Source of the DNA: Chromera velia
Lineage: Eukaryota > Sar > Chromeraceae
Direction of reading: 5' to 3'
Length of the DNA stretch: 17,338 nt
NCBI GenBank assembly: GCA_018398765.1
Contig: JAHBMJ010002628.1
Coordinates: 1 to 17,338, forward strand
How positions within the stretch are numbered: the first letter of the stretch is position 1; each line of letters begins with the position of its first letter. Both the position numbers and the translations under genes were made by a program. Shown here piece by piece: positions 8,960 to 17,338 of the stretch. The notes beneath the pieces are model-generated. The model worked only from the letters and a program-made list of their open reading frames with translations. It was not told the DNA's origin and made no database searches.

Positions 8960-9916
8960 TTGGACTCCTTCCCCTCCAACTCTCTTTCCTTCTCTTTTTT
9001 TTTTTCTTCTTCTTCTCTGTCTCGGGTCTCTTCTTCTGTGTTCCTTCCTGTCTTCTCTCTCCTTCTTCCTCGGGTTGGCCGGACCCTTGTTTCATGAGAG
9101 TTCAGACAGTCAGGTTGTTTCTTTTTTTTTTTTTTCGTTCGATCGATCGATCTTTCGCTCCTTCCCCTTACTCGCTTTCTCCCCACCCCCCCCCCTTCGA
9201 TCGATGGAACGAGTGTCGCAGTCACTGTTCTTTCTTTCTACCTTGCATTCTAAGTGTCACTTCATTTTCATGTACATGTATCGAGCTCGCTCTTTCTCTG
9301 TTTCTCTGCTTCTTGTTCTCCTTACTTCCTTCTTTCTTCCTTTCTTTCTTTCTTTCTTTTTTTCTTTCTTTTTTTCTTTTTTTCTCTCCTCCTTTGTTTC
9401 TGTCTTTCTTTCTTTTTTTTCTTTCTTTCTTTCTTTCTTTCTTATTTTTTTTTTTTTCGTCTTGGAGACTGTGGACGGTCACTTCTTTCTCATTGCAATG
9501 GACTCTGCTTCCTCCAGGCTGTCGGGACTTTGACTTGGTCCTCTCTGTGACGTGTTTGGTCTGCCCCCCTTCAGACCTTGAGTGGACCTCGCTCCACCTG
9601 TTAGTGCTTCTTCCTTGCCTTGATCCGGCTGTTAATCCCTCCCTTCTCCCTTTTTCTGTTCTTCCTCTCTCTTCTTTTTTGTTTTTTCCTTTTCTTCTTT
9701 TCAAATTTTTTTTCTCCAGCCTGTCCCCCTCCTCTTTTCCTCCGTTTTTTGCCTCATTTACCTTTTTTTCATCTTCTTTTGTTTTTTATAGCTTTCTACG
9801 GCTCTTTAACTTCATTCTCCTCTTTCGTTCTTTCCCTTTGGTTCCATAACCAGCCTGTTGCTTTCCTCTGTCTGTCTTCGTCTTCCTTCCTTCTGTCCTC
9901 CTCTCTCTTTCCATCT

Positions 9917-9971
<55 letters not shown>

Positions 9972-10140
9972 GCTCCTCCATTCTCTGCTTTTTTGTTCAC
10001 TGTTTCGTCTCTTTTCCTTCTTTCTTCCTATCACGGTTTTTTCTTTCTTTCTTTTTTTTTTTTTCCTTCCTTTTTTTTTTTTTTTTCTTCTCTTCTTCGT
10101 ATTTTTTTCTTTCTCCATTGCTCTGCCCCTTTCCCTCATG
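8960..10140. repeat. Long pyrimidine-rich low-complexity region
   Basis: About 1.2 kb is dominated by C and T on the plus strand (purines on the element's coding strand). It includes CTTT arrays (about 9328-9445), a perfect (CT)24 at 9921-9968, and T runs at about 9122-9134 and 10050-10086. It lies between the end of the RNase H frame and the polypurine tract, so it is the 3' untranslated part of the retrotransposon. The long phenylalanine/serine- or lysine/glutamate-rich frames here are composition artefacts. Confidence 0.8.
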
Positions 10141-10622
10141 ACATGCACCCTTCGCCCTCGTTCTTCCTTGACAGTAAATAACTCCAGAAGCTGATCAATC
10201 ATGCATGCTCTCTTAAAGCCCCTCTGCAGCCACAAGGTGACGCCTAAATGAATCTCTGGGCCCAGACAAGGACGAGAAGGAAACCTTAAAGGGACAAGAA
10301 GGGACCCTTCCAGGCTGAGAGAAAGGATGAGAAAGACAAACAAAAAGACACAAAAGATTTGGCAGTTGAAATCATGTAGGTACGTCTGCAGAAAAAGAGA
10401 TTTGATCTGCCTTGCTGTCACCCTAAAACCGGATCGAAAGAACAACGTAAACACACACTTTCACTCACATACATACCCTCTTCCTCTTCCTTTGATGGAC
10501 TTACCCCCTTTCCCTTGACCACGCCTCTTCGTCTCTGTATGTGCAAAATCATATCCTGACTCACTCGCCTTCAGCACCTTCCATCTCTTTTCTTCCATCC
10601 TCCTGTTAGACTTTCCTCCCGC
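10141..10622 (-). other. 3' region of copia element after RNase H
   Basis: After the TAG at 10623-10625 the same minus-strand frame stays open for 53 basic, lysine/glycine/arginine-rich codons, to a TGA at 10461-10463. This may be a C-terminal tail of the polyprotein after yet another nonsense change, or untranslated sequence. Nothing else is recognised. Confidence 0.35.
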
Positions 10623-12365
10623 CTACCCTTTCTTCCCCCAGATCGGCTTCGTAAGCCAATCCACCCTGTTGAGTGCTCTCGGTGTCCAGACGATTCTGCT
10701 CTCTGGGTTCACTCCCATCCTTCTGAATGTCTGAATGATGTAATCGAGTTCTGGCTACAGCTCTGGCTCCTTGGTGACTTTGCCTGACCTCAGACACGCA
10801 TGCAGAGCAGCGGAGTCGATATAGATGATAACTTTGGGGAATGCCCCCGTCAATTCGTCTATGAGATACAGGACCCTCCAGATCTCCTTTACCCCGAATT
10901 TCAGAGAGATCAGCTCACTTGCATATGAACTATCCATCAACCTCTCCTCCTCCTCCGACTTGGGCAACGGTCCTGGCATGACCTCTTTCTCGGTCTTATA
11001 AAAGACTGAGTTCCACTCATCCCCCTCTTCCGAATCGTATGACCACGTTTCATCTCCCTAAAACGCCACCACCCCCTTCCTGACCATTGTTGTTTGATTC
11101 TTCCTCCTACAATCTGTGTACATGTGCACTTTCCTCCCCTTTTCCCCCAGAGGCCTCAGTTTGATTCTCTGCTTCTCTTTCTTCACTTTCTCGTGGACCA
11201 AACCCACATTGTGGAGCATGCGTCTGCAGAGGTTTCGGATGTGCCGCTGGAGCTTGTAGTAGAACACACAGTTCTTCCACAAGAGCTTTGTTCCCCACCC
11301 CAGAATCCCATTTGCTGCTCCCACCTCATCTTGGATTGAGGGATCAATCTCCTCCGTCTCCACCTCCCTCATTGCATGTTCATCAACTGCACCTCTTGAT
11401 CCCCCCGCCATCTCGAGAATATGGTCTGTATCCACCTCCTGCAGGTACTTCATCTGTGACAAGTACAGCCTCCCCCTCTCCATCTGGATGTCGATGCCTG
11501 TGAATCGGTCGCTCCCCCCTTCCCGGAGCACTCCAACCTTCCCAATCTTCATTTTTTTCCCTAATTCCTCCAAATCCGACTCGACATGCTCTCCTGCTCC
11601 TTGAATGTCGTCAACATGGTGGAAAATCACATCGGTGGCTGGGCTTCTCTCACACGGCACCCCTTCTTTCATTCCATCTCTTCTTGTTCCTTCTCTTCGC
11701 ACCAACACTGCCTCTTCTACGAGTGTGTAATCGTTTACCTGCTGGAAGTCTGTCTGTAAACGGTTGACAAAGAGATTTGAGGCATTCTTCCCTCCGTAGT
11801 GGGCTTTGTTCAGCACTTGAATGGAGCCAGGTCTCACTTCTGCTGCTCTCTTCCTCAACCACAACCATCTCTCATCTGTGTACTTCTCAGGGAATGGGTT
11901 CGTAGCGGGGAGCTTGGGCAGGCCTGCTGGGATGCGGACCCTCAGCGCTCCTTTGTTATACCTGTAGATGTCATCAATCTGCTGGAAGGCCTTCTCAACG
12001 TCTGTTGAGAAGATCACTGCTCCGATAATCAACATGTAGATAAACGCCGTGAGCATAGCATACAGACTGGGAACCCCCGCATAGGTGTTATACCGGCACT
12101 TGTCTCCTCCCCCTTTGATGAAGAATCGGGCCTTCCCTTTATTCTTCTCAGGCTCGCCTGAGGTCTGCTTGATGCCTGTTCTCTCTCCCATATTCACCAC
12201 CGAAGCCACCTCTGCCCTCGTCACTTGTTCCCCCAGGATCTCATTGTTGAGGAGTCCGATATACTCCTCCAACCTTACCTTGTCAACCATCCCCAATCTC
12301 ACTTCTTCATTTGTGGGCGGTCTCAGTGTCACTCCTCCCCTGAAGTTGGTCGCTAGCACTTCCCC
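10623..12365 (-). pseudogene. Reverse transcriptase and RNase H of copia element
   Basis: The longest piece is open for 433 codons (12359-11058). Reverse transcriptase motifs, numbered within that piece: FSTDVEKAFQQ (catalytic D120), LNKAHYGGKNAS (copia L-N-K-A-L-Y-G-L-K motif, about 183-194), HHVDDI (catalytic D250 and D251) and FTGIDIQ, then LYLSQMKYL. The RNase H aspartate is in MYTDC near its end. After TAG at 11058 the same frame continues with SSYASELISL and IYIDSAALHA, supplying the glutamate and second aspartate. After TAG at 10755 it continues through VDWLTKPIWGKKG to TAG 10623. All catalytic positions are conserved despite the stops. Confidence 0.85.
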
Positions 12366-12944
12366 CTAGTCTCCCCTTTCGTCTCCTTCCACTGCTGCTG
12401 CTGCTGCGGTGCTCTTCTTCTTCTGTTGGTTCCTCGTCGTCACCCCTTGTGCCGTACTAGGCTGTCCCGGATTCTTCTTGGGGGCTACTGCTGACTCTGC
12501 AACGGAGGCGCTTGAGCCTGGGTTTGGACTCGCGGGAGGAGACTGTAGACGACTCCCCACGCTGTTGCGGGGTTGCTGCTTGGCTGACGCCCTCCCCTGT
12601 GCAGACCCTTATGCAGGCAAGGCCTGCTGCTGCTGTTGCTGTTGCGGCTGTGCCTGCCCTACCTGACTCTGCCCCTGGGCCTGCTGTTGCTGCTACTGTT
12701 GGGCTGCTGCTTGTTTCAGTCTGTGAACCGCCAGAAATTCTTTCTCGTCCTCATCTGTGTCTGAATCCGAGTCATCATCACTTTCGGGCTGCAACTCTGG
12801 CAGGTCATGCTCTGAGTCTATGTCAGACCCTTTAATCCATACCTCTGACTCCTCCTTGGACTCCACTGGGAATTCCTTCAGCTCCTGTTCATGCTCGGCC
12901 TCCACTACCTCGCCATTCATTTCTTTGATTTCTCTCTGACTCAC
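12366..12944 (-). pseudogene. Acidic and glutamine-rich linker between integrase and RT
   Basis: The frame continues from integrase to reverse transcriptase through an acidic segment (ESDDDSDSDTDEDEKEF, about 12735-12790) and a polyglutamine tract (about 12620-12710). A Ser/Pro/Ala-rich part with a run of five alanines follows. Stops are at 12693 (TAG, inside the glutamine run), 12609 (TAA) and 12366 (TAG). Such linkers between integrase and RT are variable in copia elements. No folded domain is recognised. Confidence 0.65.
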
Positions 12945-14297
12945 CTACAAGTACCGATCCCCTTGTCTCCCCCCCATCGTCTTTGTCTGCTTCTGTTGGT
13001 TGTATCCCTTTTCTCCCTCTTGTACTTTGCGCGCCTCTTTACCTGCTTCCGGTTGGGGAAGAATCCACACCCCCTCTGTGGCCTCTGGGACTGTCTCTTG
13101 CTCGGCTGAAAGGGATCCGTCTAGAAGGGACTGACTGGCGGCTTCCCTCCCCTTGAACCCCCATTCGAACAGCACCCCTTTCCTTGCCTGAAGCACATCA
13201 TTTTTATGGACTAGGTGAAAGAGGAATTCATTCTCTCCCTCTTCCTTCTTCTCTATCACTTTGACTGTTGCTCCTGCCTCTTTGGAGATATACCATCCCT
13301 TCTTCCCTTGCAGCTCGATTCTTTTCGGAGTGGTCTTCAGGTGATAGGGGCGGAAGGTGACCTGATCTCCACACATGAAGGACAAATCGGGCTGCCTGCC
13401 GTGCTTCTTGTTGTAAGGGTTGGTCCCCAGCTCGTACGTATACAGTGCCATATACGTTTGTACCAACCCCTTCAAAATTTCCGGTAAAACCGCCTTCGGC
13501 CATCCCTTCATCCTCAACATTGTCTCTGCCAGTCTTCACACCATTCGAATGGCATTCTCTGCCGCCTCTTGTGACTCTGATTTGTATGCTGCGCTTTTTT
13601 TGAAGTATGTCATCAGCAATACCTCTCTCATCCTCTTTCTTTTCATCACTGCTTCGTTGTCTGATCTGTAGATGCTTGGCTGTCTGTGTGGCTGGGGAAG
13701 GAGACTTCTGTTGTCTGCTAGGAACCGAACGTAGTGATCGGGGACATCTCTCTTCGCATTGAGAGACATCACATCAATCTCTCGAGTGTGCAGCTCCACG
13801 ATGACTCAGAACGGGTACTCCTCCAAGAACCCAATGTCACCATAAATCACCTCCCCATAACTCTTTGCCCCTCTCTCTCTCCTGTCTGTCATGGGGTGAG
13901 GACTCCTGTTGACTGCATTTCTCATCTCGCACACCTCACAGTCCTCCCACACTTATCTCCTTGTCTGCTCACTGACCCCCACTCCCCTCTCTCTGAGTGT
14001 TGCTGCTTGTCGGTTGATATCGCAGTGGAGGAACCTCGCATGCCATGCCCCCAATTCTTCCTTCTCAGTGATCATTTTTTTCTCCTCTCTCTTTCTCATC
14101 TCCCCCATTCTGAGTTGTTTTCGGACGAAGGCGTGAGCCTCCAGAGGCGGCATCTCCTTGTTGGGTGGTTGTCTCATGGGAAGCAAGACAAGGAAGGGCA
14201 GGTTAGACTCCCCATCCCCCTCAGAATGGGTAATGACTAACCTGGTGAGCCTCCCCTCTGTATTTATGACCGTGACGTAATTTTCCCCTCGGATCCC
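12945..14297 (-). pseudogene. Integrase of copia element
   Basis: The N-terminal zinc-binding site is visible as W-H-x4-H (HARFLH) and C-E-V-C around 13929-14065. The catalytic core keeps D (YGDIGF), D (RSDNEAV) and E (EAAENAI), with 33 residues between the second D and the E, close to the usual DD35E. The C-terminal part has the basic SH3-like stretch GDQVTFRPY ... GKKGWYIS. In-frame stops are at 13953 (TAA), 13806 (TGA), 13536 (TGA) and 12945 (TAG), with no indel from 14264 to 12945. It would insert the element's cDNA. It is in the -1 frame relative to the protease. Confidence 0.78.
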
Positions 14298-14734
14298 TTA
14301 CTCTCATCCATTCCGTCATCTATCACCGTCCCTCTCCCTCTGGCCAGATGCTTGGTATGCATTCCTGGTTTTGTGATGTATCCAATCGAATCGACGTCCA
14401 CCACTTGCTTAGTCACTGCATGTAACCCCGTCACCCTGACTGCGCCGTATGAAGCGATCTTGAACCCCGGGGCCCCTTGATCTGTGACGCCCATCGTCAC
14501 TTCAACAGGTACCTCCCATAAAATTCGGTCTTGGTCCATGGTGTCTCTGCACCAGACGGTATGACTTGCACACGTGTCTGGATGCCACCGAAGGTCAACG
14601 CTCCTTTTGCCCCTTTCTCCATCCTGTCGCGAGCTCATCCGCTTGTTCACAGTCGTTATCCAGGACTCGAGGAACAGATCTGCAGACAGAGACATCAGGG
14701 AAGAGGAAACGAGTCCATCACATTGTTGACCCAA
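14264..14734 (-). pseudogene. Aspartic protease of copia element
   Basis: The frame contains W-H-P-D-T-C-A-S-H-T-V, the counterpart of the D-S/T-G/C-A-S-H active-site loop of Ty1/copia proteases. The aspartate is intact. A downstream Y-G-A-V-R-V stretch is the expected following strand. It is in the same frame as Gag and is open for at least 156 codons until TAA at 14264-14266. The next domain, integrase, is in the -1 frame, and the two overlap at 14267-14297, so the polyprotein is broken or shifted here. Confidence 0.72.
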
Positions 14735-16198
14735 TTGGTTGCAGTCTGAGAGGGAACAGTTCGGGAGAGGAGGCAGTGCAGACTGACCTCCCTCCCTCCC
14801 TCCGCTGCTTCCTTGGGTCGTAGTCCTCGGGAGAGTCGTTTGAGGCCGAGTATAAAGCGCAGTCGACTTGCCTGGAAGTCCTCCGTTTTCGGGTCTGTCA
14901 GCATGGTTCTATGGGACAGATGTCTGTTGTGTATATCAATTCGGTGGCGGTCGTGATGGAGGAGGCAGATTTATTTAGGAATGTTGTGGCTGCGGCTGCA
15001 TGGAAAATTTGGGGCAGTATTTGGCAAAGTGCCTTTTCACACCATACCAAGGGCAGATGTGATTGCGTGCCCAACAGTCGTGCGGACTCCTTGTCCAATA
15101 ACCGCACCCTGAGCACCCTCTATCCTGTGGTGGCGGTCGGAAGCTTGGCTTCCTGTCCTCTCTCCATTGTCCCGGCTCCCTATTCATCTGTCCTCCCGCC
15201 CCTGACCAATTGCGTCTCTCTGGTTGTCGATGGTAACCTGGTTGGCCTCTAGGAGGGACCCCGACCCCTCCGACATAGTTTGCTTAGGTCCAACCCATGG
15301 GCTGCTGTGCTTCGGTTTGGGAATGCTGGATCCATGCAGGGTTCTGCAGGTGAGTGAAGGTCGAGGAGGTCTGGGTGAGCATGGCATTGCTCTGTTTGTG
15401 AGAGTCTTGCGCCATCTACCAGATCAGTGCTGGCTCATTGTCATCTACTCTTACTCCGACTTCCCCCTTCCTGACTCTTTTCTATTGCTGTAGGTAAGTC
15501 TCTCGTTCTATCCTCTCCCCCTCTGATTCCCACCTTGCAAAGGAGTCTTCTCCATTCTCATCAATCTCCTCCTTAATGGCCTTGATTAACTCCTTATACT
15601 TATTATAGTCCGCCTTCATCCTATTACGGAGGGTGGACGCAAGAAGTTGAGGGAGTCCGTCTTGCACATAGCGTGCTGCCTCTTCACTGCTGAGGGTTAT
15701 GCTGCATCTGCCTGCGAGGGTCATCAGTCGTTGGGCTGTGGCAAGAAGCCTTCAGGGTTGGGTTGTCTATACTGCTTTCCCTGCCACACTGCCTAGATTC
15801 CCCCACGATCTTCTGACTTTCTTCTGTTGAATGTGCTGGACCACCTGTCTCTTGTCTTTGATTGCCTCCCACACTTTATTTTTATATGCTTCTGGGTCCA
15901 CATTGTTGTTCTGATCGAGAATCTTGCCATCATAGTACATGTGCATAACCGACTCGACTGCCACTCTCTCGTCATGGGTTCCTTTGATCGCCGCTTTGAG
16001 CTGGTCCACCTCCTGTAAAGCTTTCCCCTTTGCTGTGGGTATTACGTGGTATGCTGCCGACCCGTCCTTCTTCACCAGACAGTCCAACCTCCATTTTTCG
16101 TACGTCCATTCCTGCTCTGAAAACTGATTTCTTCCCTCCTCTCTCCTCTTTGAGATCGTCCATTCCACTGGTTCGCAAGCCCGCGCCTGGGAGCGCAC
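14735..16198 (-). pseudogene. Gag region of copia element with zinc knuckles
   Basis: A single minus-strand frame runs from the 5' LTR edge to the protease, encoding a capsid-type Gag. It contains a helical region around 15482-15740 (EEAARYVQDGLPQLLASTLR) and a glutamine/proline-rich segment. A cysteine-rich nucleocapsid segment lies around 15001-15123, with CSGCG ... HDC and then C-P-W-Y-G-V-K-R-H-F-A-K-Y-C. The latter matches a C-x2-C-x4-H-x4-C zinc knuckle in which the second cysteine is tyrosine (TAT), a one-base G-to-A change. Eight in-frame stops interrupt it, at 15767 (TAG), 15752 (TGA), 15482 (TAG), 15416 (TAG), 15284 (TAA), 14975 (TAA), 14936 (TGA) and 14909 (TAG). No frameshift is seen. 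No ATG precedes the conserved part; the frame begins abruptly at the LTR edge. Confidence 0.7.
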
Positions 16199-16626
16199 TA
16201 AGAAGTCCTAGGGAAATCTGCCTACTTGAAGGATGGAAGGATGGATGGACATACAGACTTCTACTCAGCGATAGATCCACCCTTGAACATGCCTAAGATC
16301 ATTGGACACAAAACAGGACACCTACACTGTCCATGTAGTTCATTTGATCCATCAGGTTCACTTGGTACATCATACATGGATGCACTGTCACTCTAGGCAG
16401 TCTATCCTTCTCCTCTCTTCGGTGTTTGATCCGTTTGTCTGGAAAGCATGCAGTCCTTGTTTGTATTGCATTTTGTAGTCTCGATTGAATTTTTATTTTT
16501 TTTGTCTGCATCAATAATTCCATACGCATGCAATTTCTGACTCCGATGGCGGCGCCACTGCACGCGAGGATAAAGATGGATCAGAAGCTCTGTGGCGACG
16601 CCAGGCGATGATGCTAACTTCGTACA
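16197..16626 (-). repeat. 5' LTR of copia element
   Basis: 430 bp, aligned without gaps to 8417-8846 with 21 differences (about 95% identity). It begins TGTACGAAG on the minus strand and ends CTTCTTAGT. An A-rich AAAAAAAATAAAAATT stretch in the middle could be a TATA-like region. A short frame present in both LTR copies has no recognised motif and is probably chance. Confidence 0.88.
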
Positions 16627-16631
16627 GTCTG
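16627..16631. repeat. Target-site duplication of copia element, right
   Basis: GTCTG lies immediately outside the right LTR and pairs with GTCTA at 8412-8416. It supplies the codon bases that keep the 125-codon frame open. Confidence 0.7.
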
Positions 16632-16985
16632 TCCATCTAGAGTCTTCGCTTCAGTCACTTTGATCCCACACCCTCCATGAGTCCGGAAGTCTTCCAGATA
16701 CTCATCATGATGTAGATGCAGATTGGGGAGCAGCCTACCATCACTGGCTGGTTTGTGACACAGACGGACTCTACATCCTTTAAAATTACAGGCATTTCCC
16801 CAGTAACTATAAGCAGCTCCAAAGAGCACTTTTCGTCTTTTTGACTCTGGCTGTGATAAAGGTAAGGGGAAAGCTTGTCGGATAACATATTTCTCTAGTG
16901 AAGCAACAGTCTTCCCTCTTTTCAAGTCTTTATACACACTCTTTTGTGGTATGGACCCTGATTGTTTGCGAGTACTCTTGACCAT
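16629..16985 (-). pseudogene. 125-codon frame of TIR element, interrupted near its C-terminus
   Basis: The frame starts at ATG 16985-16983 (MVKSTRKQSG...) and reads 119 codons to CAG at 16629-16631, where the retrotransposon target duplication begins. In the present DNA the frame runs 4 codons into the LTR and stops at 16614. On the other side of the insertion, 8413-8393 supplies six further codons in frame and a TAG, if one target duplication is removed. The protein is basic at its N-terminus, with a Cys/His-containing middle (C-N-F-K-G-C ... C-H-K-P ... H-L-H-H). I do not recognise the family and do not claim it is a transposase. Confidence 0.5.
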
Positions 16986-17184
16986 TGTGATGATGTTTGG
17001 GGTCTGTGTTTTGTAATCATTGTCATCTTCATGTCCAGACCAACACTAAATGTCAAATCTGAACAACACATTATTGCAACACTACTGTTGCAATACGCAA
17101 TACATTTTGACGTAAGAATTAAATTATTAAATACAATAAAATATGTATTGATGCATGCTACAAAAAGTGGCGCTCGGTACCGCA
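16986..17184. other. AT-rich upstream region of the 125-codon frame
   Basis: AT-rich sequence between the ATG at 16985 and the right inverted repeat, with no gene recognised. It is the likely promoter region of the small frame if that is transcribed. Confidence 0.35.
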
Positions 17185-17226
17185 CCCAAAAAATATATAA
17201 GTGTTCATTCTCGGTATGGCCTCGCG
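17185..17226 (-). repeat. Right terminal inverted repeat of split element
   Basis: Reverse complement of the left arm at 8234-8276 with one 4-versus-5 base internal gap. On the minus strand it includes TATATATTTTTT, which could also serve as a TATA-like element about 200 bp upstream of the 125-codon frame. That use is speculative. Confidence 0.75.
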
Positions 17227-17273
17227 TCGTAAATAGTGATCTCCTCTTTCACTAAGCTTCAGACTCTGAAAAG

Positions 17274-17338
17274 ATGGTCAGAGGAGAAGGGATATCAGAG
17301 AACCTTGCACGCCACATTAGAGACTTAGACAGTCAAGG
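17274..17338 (+). CDS. Possible N-terminus of a gene leaving the window
   Basis: An ATG at 17274 opens a frame that stays open for 21 codons to the window edge: MVRGEGISENLARHIRDLDS and one more residue. The R-G-x-x-I-S-x-x-L-x-x-x-I-x-x-L pattern is like the first helix-turn-helix of Tc1/mariner or pogo-type transposases (R-G-K-x-L-S-x-x-x-R-x-x-I-x-x-L). This is too short to be sure and may be chance. It lies just outside the right inverted repeat and on the opposite strand to the 125-codon frame. Confidence 0.22.
   Translation, partial: MVRGEGISENLARHIRDLDSQ

Larger units (their letters stand above)
8417..16626 (-). mobile_element. Degenerate Ty1/copia LTR retrotransposon (8.2 kb)
   Basis: Two direct 430-bp LTRs (8417-8846 and 16197-16626, constant offset 7,780) bound the element. 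The domain order on the minus strand is Gag, protease, integrase, reverse transcriptase, RNase H. Integrase before reverse transcriptase defines Ty1/copia (Pseudoviridae-type) elements. The outer flanks GTCTA (8412-8416) and GTCTG (16627-16631) are a 5-bp target duplication with one change, while the inner flanks do not match, so the two repeats are one element's LTRs. The gene strand LTR starts TG but ends ..TTAGT rather than CA. It is inactive: 17 in-frame stops, one frame change, and no leader or Gag start. It lies within the C-terminal codons of the TIR-element frame. Confidence 0.88.
8234..17226. mobile_element. Terminal-inverted-repeat element (about 780 bp) split by LTR retrotransposon
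   Basis: A 27-bp perfect inverted repeat starting CGCGAGGCCATACCGAGAAT bounds the unit (8234-8260 and the complement of 17200-17226). After a 4-5 base unmatched gap the repeat resumes for 11 bases (TATTTTTTGGG), giving arms of about 42 bp. Removing the LTR element and one target duplication leaves about 780 bp, the size of a small DNA transposon or MITE. It carries one minus-strand frame of 125 codons. A CGCG on each side could be either a 4-bp target duplication or part of the repeat, because it is self-complementary. The superfamily is not recognised and mobility is inferred. Confidence 0.6.

Noticed and set aside
8874-10181. Long open frames on both strands (phenylalanine/serine/leucine-rich on plus, lysine/glutamate/arginine-rich on minus)
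   Set aside because: They are the direct result of CTTT and CT repeats; all frames are open because of composition and no domain is visible.
10623-16198. Stop codon reassignment as an explanation of the in-frame stops
   Set aside because: All three stop codons occur in the frame, and the host EEP exons use none over about 576 codons while using normal CAG/CAA/CGA codons. Mutation is simpler.
16170-16198. tRNA-like GGTTCGCAAGCC next to the 5' LTR
   Set aside because: The flanking bases do not pair as a T-arm stem and no acceptor or anticodon arm can be drawn.
8417-16626. The 430-bp direct repeats as two independent insertions of a short repeat
   Set aside because: Only the outer flanks match (GTCTA/GTCTG), the inner flanks differ, a purine tract abuts the inner edge of the left copy, and collapsing the outer duplication restores a frame.

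Overview
The window reads as nuclear DNA of a microbial eukaryote. It has one gene split by spliceosomal GT-AG introns, no bacterial operon structure, and much of the rest is transposable elements nested in one another. The mix of a calcium-binding-type EEP phosphatase gene, a Ty1/copia retrotransposon and hAT elements would fit an alga or a chromerid/alveolate-like protist. That assignment is inference only; no rRNA or organelle marker is present.

Positions 1-1184 hold no gene I can recognise. Positions 1185-3901 are a non-autonomous hAT-type DNA transposon bounded by the 8-bp duplication CCAGTGTC. A second, 854-bp hAT element (2123-2976) is nested inside it, bounded by its own 8-bp duplication CATGAAAG. 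A short frame at 4066-4311 resembles the C-terminal dimerisation segment of hAT transposases.

Positions 7795-4612 (minus strand) carry the only convincing host gene. It has five exons and encodes about 578 residues: an endonuclease/exonuclease/phosphatase (EEP) domain followed by an EF-hand-like region. The exons were joined by matching splice sites, reading phase and family motifs. The 5' splice site of exon 2 is tandemly duplicated.

Positions 8234-17226 form a terminal-inverted-repeat element that was originally only about 780 bp and carried a 125-codon minus-strand frame. It is split by an 8.2-kb Ty1/copia LTR retrotransposon (8417-16626, minus strand) that sits in the last codons of that frame and is flanked by a GTCTA/GTCTG target duplication. 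The retrotransposon has 430-bp LTRs about 95% identical, then Gag with zinc knuckles, protease, integrase, an acidic and glutamine-rich linker, reverse transcriptase and RNase H. The domains lie in two collinear frames carrying 17 in-frame stop codons but only one frame change. The LTR copies differ by 18 transitions, 3 transversions and no indels. Decay therefore looks dominated by point transitions, as expected of cytosine deamination or a repeat-directed mutation process. No leader, primer-binding site or Gag start codon remains between the 5' LTR and gag. A purine-rich (coding strand) stretch of about 1.2 kb precedes the 3' LTR.

A possible transposase-like N-terminus opens at the right edge (17274 onward) and leaves the window.
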